Shown here piece by piece: positions 33,205-42,310 of a stretch of DNA of 64,000 nt. The notes under the pieces were generated by a model, which saw only the letters and a list, made by a program, of their open reading frames with translations, was not told the origin of the DNA and did no database searches. The translations under genes were made by a program, and so were the position numbers. This DNA is from Saprospiraceae bacterium (GTDB taxonomy: Bacteria; Bacteroidota; Bacteroidia; Chitinophagales; Saprospiraceae). Every line of letters starts with the position of its first letter. Position 1 is the first letter of the stretch. The stretch lies in assembly GCA_016716335.1 (NCBI GenBank), contig JADJWN010000008.1:124001-188000 (forward strand), given 5' to 3'.

Positions 33205-34672
33205 TTAATCAGCTACCGGTGAGCAAGGAAACTTCAGGGTAATGACGGTGCCCTTATAAAGTTGGGAGGCTATGCATTTTGCCCTGATGCAGCTGAATGA
33301 TTTTTTGAGTAAGCGAAAGTCCTATCCCGTTGCCTTCTGCATAATTTTTATTTTTCCCTCTGAAGACTGGGGTAAAAATGTTCTCCATATCACTTTCTGA
33401 AATCCCTATACCCTGATCCCTGATGGTGACGACCACAAAGGGTTTTTTATTTTCATCGTCCGATTTATTGTGGGTATTATGCACTGCAATTGCTGTTTCA
33501 TGCTCCGACAATCCGATGCTTACTTTACAGCGGTGGTCATCAGAAAATTTACAGCCGTTTTCCATCAGATTGATAAAAGCTGATTTTAAAAGATATTCAT
33601 TGGCTTTAATGGTGATTGCATCATTGGGAGGATGACCGGTGATTTCCGTTTCATCTTCAGAAATATTGGGTTCGAAATATAAGTCAATCTTATATTCAGG
33701 ATTTGTCTGCTGCAACTGATGTATGGCATCCAGCAACACCTCATCTATCCGCACTTCTTTAAAGGAAATTTCGGCGGGGTCATAGCTCGCTTTGGCCAGA
33801 TCCAGAAGGCTGTTGGTAAGTCTGACTAATTTTTTGGCATCCTGCAGGCTGTTTTGCAGCGACAGTCCGGTGCTTTCTGATATTCCTTTGGAGACGAGGG
33901 CAAGCTCCAGTTCTGCGATGAGGGCAGTGAGCGGGGTGCGCAATTCATGGGAAATATTGGAAACAAAAGCTTTTTGGGCATCGAATGATTTTTCCAGCCT
34001 TTCCAGCATTTGATTGAAAGTATTGGCTAATTCGGCAAGATCATCACCGGTATCGCCCGTACTCAGGCGCAGGTCCAGATTGGTGGCTGATATTACCTTT
34101 GCCTTTTCGGTCATTTCCATAATGGGATCAAATGCTTTTTTGGTAAAATACCGGCCTGCCAGATATACAAATAAAATAGAAATGATAAATACGAGGATAT
34201 TGTTTCTCAACAGGCTGTTCAGTTTGTTATAGCCATATTGATCCAGTGCAGCTGCTGTAAGAATATATTCATGGCCACCGTGGAGATGTGTCAAACCGAC
34301 AACCTGCCAATCTTTTTGATAAAATGTCAGTTCTCCGTTTTTTCTTATTTCACTGAGCATTTCCGGCGTTTCCTTGACAAAATCAATGTCCACGGCATCG
34401 TGATACAAAAGCCGGAAATTTGTATCATAAATTGCTACTTCAACTTCATTGATGATCTGACGATTATTTTTATAGATGTCCTGCAGGGTTTTTTCATCCA
34501 CCTTTGCATTGAAAAATAAATTTGCCTTGGTAACTGCTTCCTTTTTCAGTAATGCATAAAATTCCTTTTCCCTGTTTTCCTTGGCAGAAAAATAAATAAC
34601 CACAGCATAAGCAAGAAGCAGACCTGCTGTGATCATTGAGAAAAGTAGCGTCATGCGGGAACGGAGTTTCAT
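33205..34672 (-). CDS. Orphan HAMP-containing sensor histidine kinase (C-terminal frame break)
   Basis: A ~488-residue kinase: transmembrane helix at residues 8-29, a periplasmic sensor, a second helix (NNILVFIISILFVYLAG), HAMP, HisKA with SNISHELRTPLT, and HATPase_c with N box (INLMENGCKFS) and G boxes (DQGIGIS; GNGIGLSLTQ). The frame is lost at about 33270-33275, stopping early at 33254. Adding two bases (an AT unit) there restores GKMHIASQLYKGTVITLKFP and a stop at 33205. The start at 34672 was chosen because the 21 upstream codons fall in repeat DNA. No response regulator is adjacent, although most such kinases follow one; repeat arrays occupy that place. Confidence 0.85.
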
Positions 34673-34689
34673 TGAGCTTTGAACACTTG

Positions 34690-34760
34690 AACTATGAACA
34701 ATTAGAACACTTGAATCCGCCGGCGGCGGAAACACTTGAATCCGCCGGCGGCGGAAACAA
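34690..34760. repeat. Two 25-bp units containing a GC-rich hairpin
   Basis: TCCGCCGGCGGCGGA occurs at 34716-34730 and again at 34741-34755. Each forms a six-base stem (TCCGCC/GGCGGA) with a three-base loop, flanked by an AACACTTGAA word. It lies just upstream of the orphan kinase. It could act as a hairpin in the leader or simply be a dispersed repeat. Confidence 0.75.
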
Positions 34761-34849
34761 CCGAACTATGAAAGTTGAATGAATTGAACGACAATCTCTT
34801 TTTGGAAACATCAGTACATGTTGAAGCTTAAAATTGTCCGCTCAAAAAT

Positions 34850-35111
34850 CATAAACCCCATAAATCCCATAAACCCCATAAACCCCATCAACCTCATCAA
34901 CCCAATAAACAACCGAGCGAAGCGAGTCACACCAAAGCGTGATCAGCAATTCCGCAACTCAGCAAATCCGCAACTCAGCAAATCCGCAACTCAGCAAATC
35001 CGCAACTCAGCAAATCCGCAACTCAGCAAATCCGCAATCAACCTCATCAACCTCATCAACCTCATCAACCTCATCAACCCCATAAACTATATAAACCCCA
35101 TAAACCTCACC
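34850..35111. repeat. Compound tandem array: 9-bp, 16-bp, 9-bp, 9-bp units
   Basis: 34850-34903 holds six CATAAACCC-type 9-mers. 34951-35030 holds five exact copies of a 16-mer (TCCGCAACTCAGCAAA) plus a partial sixth. 35041-35076 holds four exact ACCTCATCA 9-mers, and 35077-35111 returns to the CATAAACCC type. The 9-mers on both sides of the 16-mer array belong to one family. The array occupies the gap between the orphan kinase and the Omp28-like gene; no coding function is supported. Confidence 0.9.
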
Positions 35112-35113
35112 AA

Positions 35114-35944
35114 TCACTTCAGATGCTTCTCAATGACCTGAATAACTTCTCTGCTCTCTGAGCTGTTATGAGCAATCATCGCCACCACATGCATATTGTC
35201 CGGTATCCACAGGCCGGCAGGCTGAACCGGAAGGGTAAAACTGTAATTACGACTCACCGACACTCCTCGTTTCATGGAAGAAGTAAAACTGTCGCCGTCA
35301 AACTTGGTCAACATGGTACGGAGTACATGGTCATGACGGAAGTTCTCGATGATCTCTGTGCCATTGGACTGAGCATCTATGATATTGGATTCTGTAAGGA
35401 ATATGCTGATGTTAAAATCGCCATTCAGATCCGTCAGTGGTATAGCTGTCACTTTGATATCAGCCTGTCTGCTTTCTGTATTGTAACTCACCTCCATGGC
35501 AAGTTCTATCTGCTGCGCTTTCTGCAATTCTGCTTCGGTGAGCGACAACCAAAGGTCCGGAAGGTAAGACAACAGGCTGTTGTCCGGTCTGCGTACCCTG
35601 TTGATGGAAGCGGCGGGTTTGCCACCGGTCGGTCTGAACCAGTTTTCAAGGTCTCTGGCATGCGGATTTCTGAAATCAAACTTACTCTTGGGAGTAGGAT
35701 TGGAGAGGAAAAATCCATGGATACCCACTGCATATACTTTATTCTTGTATTTATCCAGAATGTTGTTGACTGCGCTGATTCCTTTGGGGCAGTTGGGACA
35801 GCTTGCACCGGTGAGATCCTCTATCAATACCGTCTTTCCCGAATCAGGGATGATAACCTCACCGATTTCTACGGGAATTTCCTTGCAGGCATATAGTAGA
35901 ATACATACAGATATACAGGAGAAAATAATTTTTAATCTGTTCAT
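35114..35944 (-). CDS. Omp28-like outer-membrane lipoprotein with thioredoxin-type CxxC
   Basis: A 276-residue lipoprotein (lipobox ending LLYAC at Cys20) with a thioredoxin-fold region carrying Cys49-Pro-Asn-Cys52 in LTGASCPNCPKG and a C-terminal beta-rich half, as in the Omp28-related family of Bacteroidota. It probably handles thiol chemistry or protein folding at the periplasmic or outer face. It follows the DUF6029-like barrel by 6 bp and the two are surely cotranscribed. The 3' end abuts the tandem repeats. Confidence 0.88.
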   Translation of the reverse strand: MNRLKIIFSCISVCILLYACKEIPVEIGEVIIPDSGKTVLIEDLTGASCPNCPKGISAVNNILDKYKNKVYAVGIHGFFLSNPTPKSKFDFRNPHARDLENWFRPTGGKPAASINRVRRPDNSLLSYLPDLWLSLTEAELQKAQQIELAMEVSYNTESRQADIKVTAIPLTDLNGDFNISIFLTESNIIDAQSNGTEIIENFRHDHVLRTMLTKFDGDSFTSSMKRGVSVSRNYSFTLPVQPAGLWIPDNMHVVAMIAHNSSESREVIQVIEKHLK

Positions 35945-35950
35945 ATGTGG

Positions 35951-37582
35951 TCAGAATGTTGAAGTCATGGAAAAACGTACACCTGAAAAAGCGGGTTCAA
36001 GACGACAGATACCACCGCTGCATACCACACCTTCTACCTGCTTTACATACCTTAACGAAAAACGGTGCGAATCCTGTATATATACTGCCCCGAGGGTAGG
36101 GTAGAGGGTTTTTTCGATCAGTCCTTTCGGGTTGACTTTTTTGGGCTCAATATTGTACATACCAGAAAGTTCAAATATCCAGGATGGGGCAATGCTGTAT
36201 TCAGTGAGCGCAAATATCCAGCTTCCAAAGTCCTGTTTGGAATGCAGGTATTGAAACTCTGTTCTTAATGCCTTACTGTCTGTAAATTTATACAGGAAAT
36301 CCACATATGGAGTAATCCCTTTGACGATGGGGACTTCCGGTTTTTGCTCGTACACCTCCTGATTATAATTGAGTATCTGTACTCCTGTGGTGAGCTGCCA
36401 TTTTCTCAGATATTTATATTGGAATTCTGTAAAAAGCTCCCGGTACAGCAACTTTCCATTGAGATCTGTGATATTGGATACATTGACTAATGCCGAAGTG
36501 GATTTATTGAATTTATACTTAATGTCAGCGGAGTATGCCATTTCGCTGATGTCCTGTGGGGCGGGGCTGTATCTTGCTGTTAGTCTGAATGTATTTTGAC
36601 GATTGAGTGGCGTGAGATAATTGATGAGACCACGGATCAGTCTGAGATTAGGATCAATTCTGAAGCTGAAATTTTCGGTGCGTTTGGCTTCGAGTGTCAT
36701 GCCGAGGTTGCCGGTAGCGAGGGAGAGGCTTGTGTAAATTACAGACCCCGGTTTTTGTACCAGCTTACCGATACTGCTGCCTACAAATTCGGTTTTGATC
36801 GCCATAGGATTATAGAAGATATCGTCTGATTTAAGGGCCACTTCCGTGTACCATGAGATATCTTTCCAGGCCAGAGTATTGTACAGACTGACTGCATAGG
36901 TATTGTGATTGGGAGTAAATCGGTCCTCATCGAGATAAGTGCGGAGGGCGTTTACCACATCTGCCATACTTTGATCCGAAATGGTACGGTTGACAAATCC
37001 CAGACCCGGAGCTATGGAAAGCGGATTTTCTTCTCCCCATGTTTTGAAGGTTTCCAATCTGAGTCCCTTGATATTGCCGCTGTAGGTTTCAAAAGCATTT
37101 TTCTGCTTCCCTACAAATCCCAGCAAATTCCATTCTTTGCCGAAATCATATTTGACACTGGCACCATATAAGGCATTATCTATGAAAAGGGGCCGCTGTT
37201 CAAATGAGCGGAATATCAATCCGGTACCGATCTGATCATACAGATAGCCTGCATTGATCTCAAATTTTTCAAATCTCTTTTTGACATACCATCTGCCGAT
37301 ACCTACTCCTGAATATGAATCTGTGGGTATTCGCAGATTGGAGTTATTGAACATATCAAACCGTAAACCGAAGGTAAATCCATCCACGGCATAATTCAGA
37401 TTGAGCCAAGCCTCACCCCCGAAAAACTGACGGTCATATTGTGGTGTATTGATGGCATTGATGGTCGAATCTCTCAGAAAAACGTTGGCATTGGTTTCAA
37501 ATCCGCCCGAGAAAACCCCTTTTTCCTGAGCATTCACTGTAAGATGAAAGCTTACTGCAAGGATAATTGATATAAATCTCAC
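35951..37582 (-). CDS. Outer-membrane beta-barrel protein resembling the DUF6029 family
   Basis: 543 residues with a signal peptide (cut after VNAQ, about residue 19), continuous amphipathic beta strands and a C-terminal Phe (SMTSTF). The ending VCSGGICRLEPAFSGVRFSM is characteristic of a Bacteroidota family usually named DUF6029. Function is unknown; in many genomes the gene sits directly before an Omp28/thioredoxin-like lipoprotein gene, as here, which suggests the two proteins act together. Family assignment is from memory of the C-terminal motif. Confidence 0.8.
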   Translation of the reverse strand: MRFISIILAVSFHLTVNAQEKGVFSGGFETNANVFLRDSTINAINTPQYDRQFFGGEAWLNLNYAVDGFTFGLRFDMFNNSNLRIPTDSYSGVGIGRWYVKKRFEKFEINAGYLYDQIGTGLIFRSFEQRPLFIDNALYGASVKYDFGKEWNLLGFVGKQKNAFETYSGNIKGLRLETFKTWGEENPLSIAPGLGFVNRTISDQSMADVVNALRTYLDEDRFTPNHNTYAVSLYNTLAWKDISWYTEVALKSDDIFYNPMAIKTEFVGSSIGKLVQKPGSVIYTSLSLATGNLGMTLEAKRTENFSFRIDPNLRLIRGLINYLTPLNRQNTFRLTARYSPAPQDISEMAYSADIKYKFNKSTSALVNVSNITDLNGKLLYRELFTEFQYKYLRKWQLTTGVQILNYNQEVYEQKPEVPIVKGITPYVDFLYKFTDSKALRTEFQYLHSKQDFGSWIFALTEYSIAPSWIFELSGMYNIEPKKVNPKGLIEKTLYPTLGAVYIQDSHRFSLRYVKQVEGVVCSGGICRLEPAFSGVRFSMTSTF

Positions 37583-37883
37583 TATTACAAAATGTTTTGT
37601 GGTGTTTCGAGGCGAAAGATAAACAGAATTTTTTTATGCAGTCATTCAACTTTTGGAGATTAAACCTGGATTGTGCATCCATACTTTATTATCAGGGTCG
37701 AATTGGCATCAGAATTATTACTTTTTCGGATGAATCTCAAATGCCCCCTAAGGTAAATCAGCATTGCGAATTGTCTCACAGACAGTGCATACCGTAACAG
37801 ACTTTCTGGTGTATAATCCCTGCTAATAGCAGCATGGGAATGAAGTGTAGTAATTTACCATACCGGACTGTTTACTTACACCA
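37583..37883. other. Intergenic region upstream of the DUF6029-like gene
   Basis: About 300 bp without a credible gene, between ybeY and the barrel gene. It presumably carries the promoter of the barrel/Omp28 pair. No clear -7 element, hairpin or repeat was recognised. Confidence 0.4.
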
Positions 37884-38324
37884 TTAACTCTTTAGCATGT
37901 AGGAAAACAAACCGATGCATTCATCTTCGGCTTTTCTCATTTCCAGTGCCGCATCTTCATCCTTGTCTGAGTAGCCGATCAGATGCAGTAGGCCATGTGC
38001 CATCACCCGGAGTAGTTCCATGTGAAAACTTACGCCGAATTTTTGGGCATTTTCCTTCACTCTTTCAGTACTGATGTAAATTTCACTCTGTATGGGTTCA
38101 CCCTTTTTGCTATACGGGAAAGTGATGATGTCCGTATAATCATCATGATTGAGGTATTGCCTGTTTATTTCAATGAGATAATCGTCATCACAAAAAATAT
38201 ACTGAATATCCTCCACTGACCGGTGATGTCCGGCAGCTATTTTTTCGAGCCAGGCAGCATAGTGCTTTTTAGCATGCCGGAGGGGATTGCTGACTCCTTC
38301 TGTACTGTGAAAATGTATGGGCAA
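37884..38324 (-). CDS. ybeY: rRNA maturation endoribonuclease YbeY
   Basis: A 146-residue protein with the metal-binding motif HGLLHLIGYSDKDED. Two zinc-ligand histidines are present, and the third His of the usual HGxLHLxGYDH is replaced by an acidic stretch, a variation I recall in Bacteroidota. The preceding NHDDYTDIITFPY and GEIYIS-type (SEIYISTERV) motifs also fit. YbeY matures the 16S rRNA 3' end and contributes to ribosome quality control. It is 18 bp after the RsbW-like ATPase. Confidence 0.93.
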   Translation of the reverse strand: MPIHFHSTEGVSNPLRHAKKHYAAWLEKIAAGHHRSVEDIQYIFCDDDYLIEINRQYLNHDDYTDIITFPYSKKGEPIQSEIYISTERVKENAQKFGVSFHMELLRVMAHGLLHLIGYSDKDEDAALEMRKAEDECIGLFSYMLKS

Positions 38325-38342
38325 AGTACCGGATTTTGTAAT

Positions 38343-38756
38343 TCAGGCCATTTCTTTCTGAAGATTGAAATACATCATCACCGTCCTGCCACAATTGGTA
38401 AATGAAATTTCGTCTGCAAGCGCTTTCATGATATGTACACCTCTCCCACCACAACATTCAATGTTTTCTTCCAGCGTGGGGTCTGGTACTCCGGACGGAT
38501 TAAATCCCGGGCCTTCGTCCGTGATACAGAAACTGATGCCGTTTTCGTCCTCCTCCATATCTATATGCACCATTTTGCGTTCATCTCTTTGATTGCCGTG
38601 TATGATGGCATTATTGACTGCTTCCGTAAGGCTGATCAGTATATCTGCATACTTATCAGGATGGATATTGGTGTCAAATTCCAGTTTTCGTAAGTAGGAT
38701 TCTACTTCGAGTATATTGTTGGGATTGGAGGTAATACTGAGCATACGGGTTTTCAT
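38343..38756 (-). CDS. RsbW-like anti-sigma/ATP-binding serine kinase protein
   Basis: A 137-residue GHKL ATPase domain alone. The N box is SLTEAVNNAIIHGN, G1 is TDEGPGFNP and G2 is GGRGVHIMKAL. This HATPase_c_2 type is found in anti-sigma factors and partner-switch kinases. No sigma factor or STAS antagonist is adjacent; the neighbours are a DUF4175-like protein and ybeY, an order I recall as common in Bacteroidota. Confidence 0.9.
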   Translation of the reverse strand: MKTRMLSITSNPNNILEVESYLRKLEFDTNIHPDKYADILISLTEAVNNAIIHGNQRDERKMVHIDMEEDENGISFCITDEGPGFNPSGVPDPTLEENIECCGGRGVHIMKALADEISFTNCGRTVMMYFNLQKEMA

Positions 38757-38829
38757 TCAATCTTTGTTTAAGTTTTACGCAAACAAAAATTCCATCACAC
38801 AGACATGATATCTTGCAAAAAACATACCA

Positions 38830-41800
38830 TTATCTGACGTTACCTTTGAGGGATCTGTAATAATCATCCACCAGATTTTTGTAGTAGGGTCTGAGGGATG
38901 GAGACACAGATTTGTACATATCTATCTCAGCCTGTCTTTTCTTCAGATACTCCTGAAGTGAAGGTGGCAGTTCTCTTTTTTTCTCTTCGGCTGTCTCTGA
39001 CTTACGTTTATTGTCGAGCTCTCTCTGTCTTTCGGCCTTTTCTGCTTCGAGCAGTCGGGTCTCTATATCTTTCATTCGTTTCAGTGTCTCTGCATTGAGA
39101 CGTTTGTTGACCAGTTCGGTCTCGATTTTGTCCATATTGTTGATGATTTCTTCCAGCTCTTTGGAGCCCTGACCTTGTTCTTTCTTGCTATCCTGAAGTT
39201 CCTGCAGGGCTTTTCTCAAGGCTGCCTGACGTGCAGCGGCCTGAGCAAAGTCTTTGGCAGATTTGCCTTCTCCTTTGTCCATCCCTTCTTTCATTTTTTT
39301 CAGGTCTTCTCCCAGCCCCTGCTGACCCTCTGTGATTTTATTCATGGGTTTTTTACCTTCTTTACCGTCACCTGACTTGCCGGGTTTGTTGCACATCTGA
39401 CTGCCGGGCATGCCGGATGACATCTGCTGCTGTGCATTCTGTAGAGATTCGTCCAGCATAACGGCGAGATCATTAAGATTTTTCATGGAGCGTCTCTGCT
39501 TTTCCACGCCACTGGGGGTTTTCCTTTCCTCGAGTTCTTTGATACTTTCTTTCATATTCTGCTTGATCTCAGTGACCTTATCCATGATGTAGGTTTCTAT
39601 ATTGGGATTGCGGTTGCTGAGTGCCACCAGACTGTCCTCAATGATTCTGAAGTCTCCCTGCAGTTTAAACTGTTTCTGAATCGCACTGATATATCCCGGG
39701 GTATTCACCTGAATGCCCGGCAGAGACACCGCCAGATTTTCCTGTTCGAAGGACATCATTACCAGATTTTCCAGCAGTTGTCTGATGGTTTTTATATCCT
39801 CCTGATTTTGTTCCATATCTCCTCCCTGCATGCTTGCAGCCATATCCCCGGCCATCTGCTTCATTTTTTTGGCTGCTTTTTTCTGAGATTTGGAGGCACC
39901 GCTGTTGTCGTTTTTATTGAGCTGGTCTTTACTTTGCTTCATGTCTTTGGAGATATCATCCATTTTCTCTTCATTCTTATCTCCCAGATTTTTCGGCGGC
40001 GAAAGTTCTTTATTCTTTTCTTCAAGCTCCTTCATTTTTTCTTTCAGCTCCTCCATTTTTTTATTGAGCTCCTCCTGCTCTTTTTTGAGATTTTCAGGGG
40101 AGTCCTTTTGTTGTTCTGTTTTCTCAGCCAGCTTTTCCTGTTGATCGGCCAGTTTTTCCAGTTCTTTGATCTGGTCTTTGACTTCCTTTTCCATCTCGAG
40201 CTGCTTGTAGAGCTCGAGCATGCGTTTCATATCCTTCTGGGTAGTCTCATTGTTCATATTGAGCTGGTCCATCATCTGTATGGCATCTTCTTTATCCAGC
40301 TCCTCCATCAGCTCCTTGATTTTATCCATCAGCTCCTTCATCTCCGGATTGAGTGCCTTGTCCAGCAATTCCTCCACTTTTTCCTGCTTTTTCTGGATTT
40401 CCTCATCGGGTTGATTGTATTCCTGCTGATTTTTCATGTTTTCTTCCAGTTTTTGTCTGGCTTTTTCCAGCTGCTCCTGGAGTTTCTTTTGTTCTTCAAG
40501 CAGTTTTTCCATCTGCTTTTTGTCCTGCCAGTCCAGTTGTTTCTGCTGCAGCAGTTTTTCTCTCAGCTTCCGCATATTTTCGTTGAGCTTGTCGAGATTT
40601 TCGAGCGCATTTTTCAGTTCATCCTTGATGGCTTCGTCATTTTCCTGTTCCAGTTTTTTGATTTCTTCAAGGGTTGGCTTTGCATAGGTCATTATGGAAG
40701 ACTTGGATGCCTTACTGCCATTGACTCCATCGTTGTCAAACACTTCAAAATAAAAGCTGATTTTATCTCCGGGCAGGAGGTTGAGTTTGCGAAGGTCTAT
40801 GAGGTAGTCAAACTGTATTTCCCTGCCATCCTGTTTTTTGAGTTTTTCGGATTTCACTCCTTCGCTCAACCCGTTTTCCCGGGTTATGGTATAGTTGAAG
40901 GATAAGGTATTCAATCCGTAATCGTCCGAAGCATTGCCAATGAAGTATATCAGATTCTGATCCAGACTATCTGTAATTTTTTCGGCAGTTATGGAAGGAT
41001 ACTGATCTTTGATGATATTGATGTTATACAGCAGGCTGTCGTATCCGGGTACCAGCTTGTTGGAGAGATAGATGCTGTATGAAGCATCCGACATTGCCCG
41101 TATTGTATGCCGGAATCTTGTTTCTCCTTTGCGTTCAATCTCTTTTCCGGGAAAATCTTCATTCAGTGCAAAGGTGATTTTGTCAGTTTTGAATGCCTGC
41201 AGCAGCCAGGTAAGATAGGTGCCTTCGGGTACGGTCACGTCTCCTGTATTCTGTAAAATCTCATCCTTACGGCCGGTATATGCAGGATAGTTGATTTCCA
41301 GAGCAAAATCAGCCAAATTGGGTTTTTCCAGTACCTTCAGGGTAAGCGAAGGTGATTTGACTTTTCCTGACTGAATCCTGAAATCCACATCCTTCTGTAC
41401 ATTTCTGAATGTGTAGGTGAAGTTGCCTTCCTCAGTTTTCTGCATCTTGTACTGGAAGTCTTCCATGACCACATAAGCTTCATTGGGCACAACACTGCCT
41501 TCTGTGGTGACCTCCAGAGTAAAATCCTGAAACTGTACCACTTCCAATACCTGATTGGCCGTCAGGAATGAAAACGGGGCATCTTTTACGTATTCCGTAT
41601 TATTGTCAATGATCCGCTTAGTGCTTTCTTTGATAATGCTCGGTGCAGCAAAAAGTATTATCAATAGCAGCAGAAAAGGAGGCAAGGCGTATTTCAGGTA
41701 TTTTCTGTTGGCGCTGAGATCTATGGCTGCTTTAAAAGGCACCAGCCTGATGGCATTGGTTTTCTGGTCAATACTTGCCTCCAGCAATGCCAGATGTGTG

Positions 41801-42174
41801 GTAGAGGACTCCTGTTTTTTGAGTTGCAGGATGTTGAGCAGTTTGTCCTTTACATCTGCAAAATGATTGCCGATAATAATGGCGGCCTCCTCATGTGAGA
41901 TGACTTTGCCCAGTCTGAAGTACTTGGTCAAGGGTTGAATGATCCATACAAATACTGACCCTGCAAATGCCAGAATGTAGGAAGTGAACAGTATCTTTCT
42001 GACTGTGGTGCTGAAGTAAAAGTAATATTCAAGCAGATTGTACAAAAGAAAGAGACCCAATACCAATCCTATCGTATATAAGCCTCCTCTGATCAACTGA
42101 TTGGTGTAATATTTTCGGATAAACTGATCCAACTTTATGATCAGCTGGTCGTAACTACTCTGATTTTTTACCAT
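38830..42174 (-). CDS. DUF4175-like membrane-anchored coiled-coil protein
   Basis: 1,114 residues. Transmembrane helices lie near residues 30-57, 65-82 and 160-180; a beta-rich region at about 200-490 follows, then a very long Glu/Lys/Gln-rich coiled coil from about 500 to 790, another helical stretch and a short basic tail. The arrangement matches the DUF4175 family. Function is unknown; the likely topology is membrane-tethered with a large periplasmic coiled coil. Lys/Glu repetition in the coiled coil creates long spurious frames on the opposite strand. A -7 element lies 34 bp upstream (42208-42215), so this is probably the first gene of an operon with the ATPase and ybeY. Confidence 0.85.
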   Translation of the reverse strand: MVKNQSSYDQLIIKLDQFIRKYYTNQLIRGGLYTIGLVLGLFLLYNLLEYYFYFSTTVRKILFTSYILAFAGSVFVWIIQPLTKYFRLGKVISHEEAAIIIGNHFADVKDKLLNILQLKKQESSTTHLALLEASIDQKTNAIRLVPFKAAIDLSANRKYLKYALPPFLLLLIILFAAPSIIKESTKRIIDNNTEYVKDAPFSFLTANQVLEVVQFQDFTLEVTTEGSVVPNEAYVVMEDFQYKMQKTEEGNFTYTFRNVQKDVDFRIQSGKVKSPSLTLKVLEKPNLADFALEINYPAYTGRKDEILQNTGDVTVPEGTYLTWLLQAFKTDKITFALNEDFPGKEIERKGETRFRHTIRAMSDASYSIYLSNKLVPGYDSLLYNINIIKDQYPSITAEKITDSLDQNLIYFIGNASDDYGLNTLSFNYTITRENGLSEGVKSEKLKKQDGREIQFDYLIDLRKLNLLPGDKISFYFEVFDNDGVNGSKASKSSIMTYAKPTLEEIKKLEQENDEAIKDELKNALENLDKLNENMRKLREKLLQQKQLDWQDKKQMEKLLEEQKKLQEQLEKARQKLEENMKNQQEYNQPDEEIQKKQEKVEELLDKALNPEMKELMDKIKELMEELDKEDAIQMMDQLNMNNETTQKDMKRMLELYKQLEMEKEVKDQIKELEKLADQQEKLAEKTEQQKDSPENLKKEQEELNKKMEELKEKMKELEEKNKELSPPKNLGDKNEEKMDDISKDMKQSKDQLNKNDNSGASKSQKKAAKKMKQMAGDMAASMQGGDMEQNQEDIKTIRQLLENLVMMSFEQENLAVSLPGIQVNTPGYISAIQKQFKLQGDFRIIEDSLVALSNRNPNIETYIMDKVTEIKQNMKESIKELEERKTPSGVEKQRRSMKNLNDLAVMLDESLQNAQQQMSSGMPGSQMCNKPGKSGDGKEGKKPMNKITEGQQGLGEDLKKMKEGMDKGEGKSAKDFAQAAARQAALRKALQELQDSKKEQGQGSKELEEIINNMDKIETELVNKRLNAETLKRMKDIETRLLEAEKAERQRELDNKRKSETAEEKKRELPPSLQEYLKKRQAEIDMYKSVSPSLRPYYKNLVDDYYRSLKGNVR

Positions 42175-42207
42175 AAGCGAATGCCTGAAACTGAGATCCT
42201 GATTTTA

Positions 42208-42215
42208 CAAATGTA
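42208..42215 (-). promoter_or_regulatory. Putative -7 promoter element of the DUF4175-ATPase-ybeY operon
   Basis: The minus strand reads TACATTTG, an exact match to TAnnTTTG, 34 bases before the ATG at 42174. A TTG -33 element is not evident at the expected distance. Confidence 0.4.
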
Positions 42216-42310
42216 TAAAACCCATATATGGGTCAGCTTGTTCATTTTGCCTTACATCTGAACAAAAAACGTGGTAAGTTACACCATTTTGAGACATTTG
42301 TCAATAGTTG

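Noticed and set aside
34818..35141. Plus-strand frame with INP/INL peptide repeats
   Set aside because: It is a translation of the 9-bp and 16-bp tandem arrays; no start context, and the array changes unit length and frame.
39778..40905. Long plus-strand open frame of about 375 codons rich in Phe and Leu
   Set aside because: It is the exact antisense of the Lys/Glu/Gln-rich coiled coil of the DUF4175-like protein; composition follows mechanically from that.
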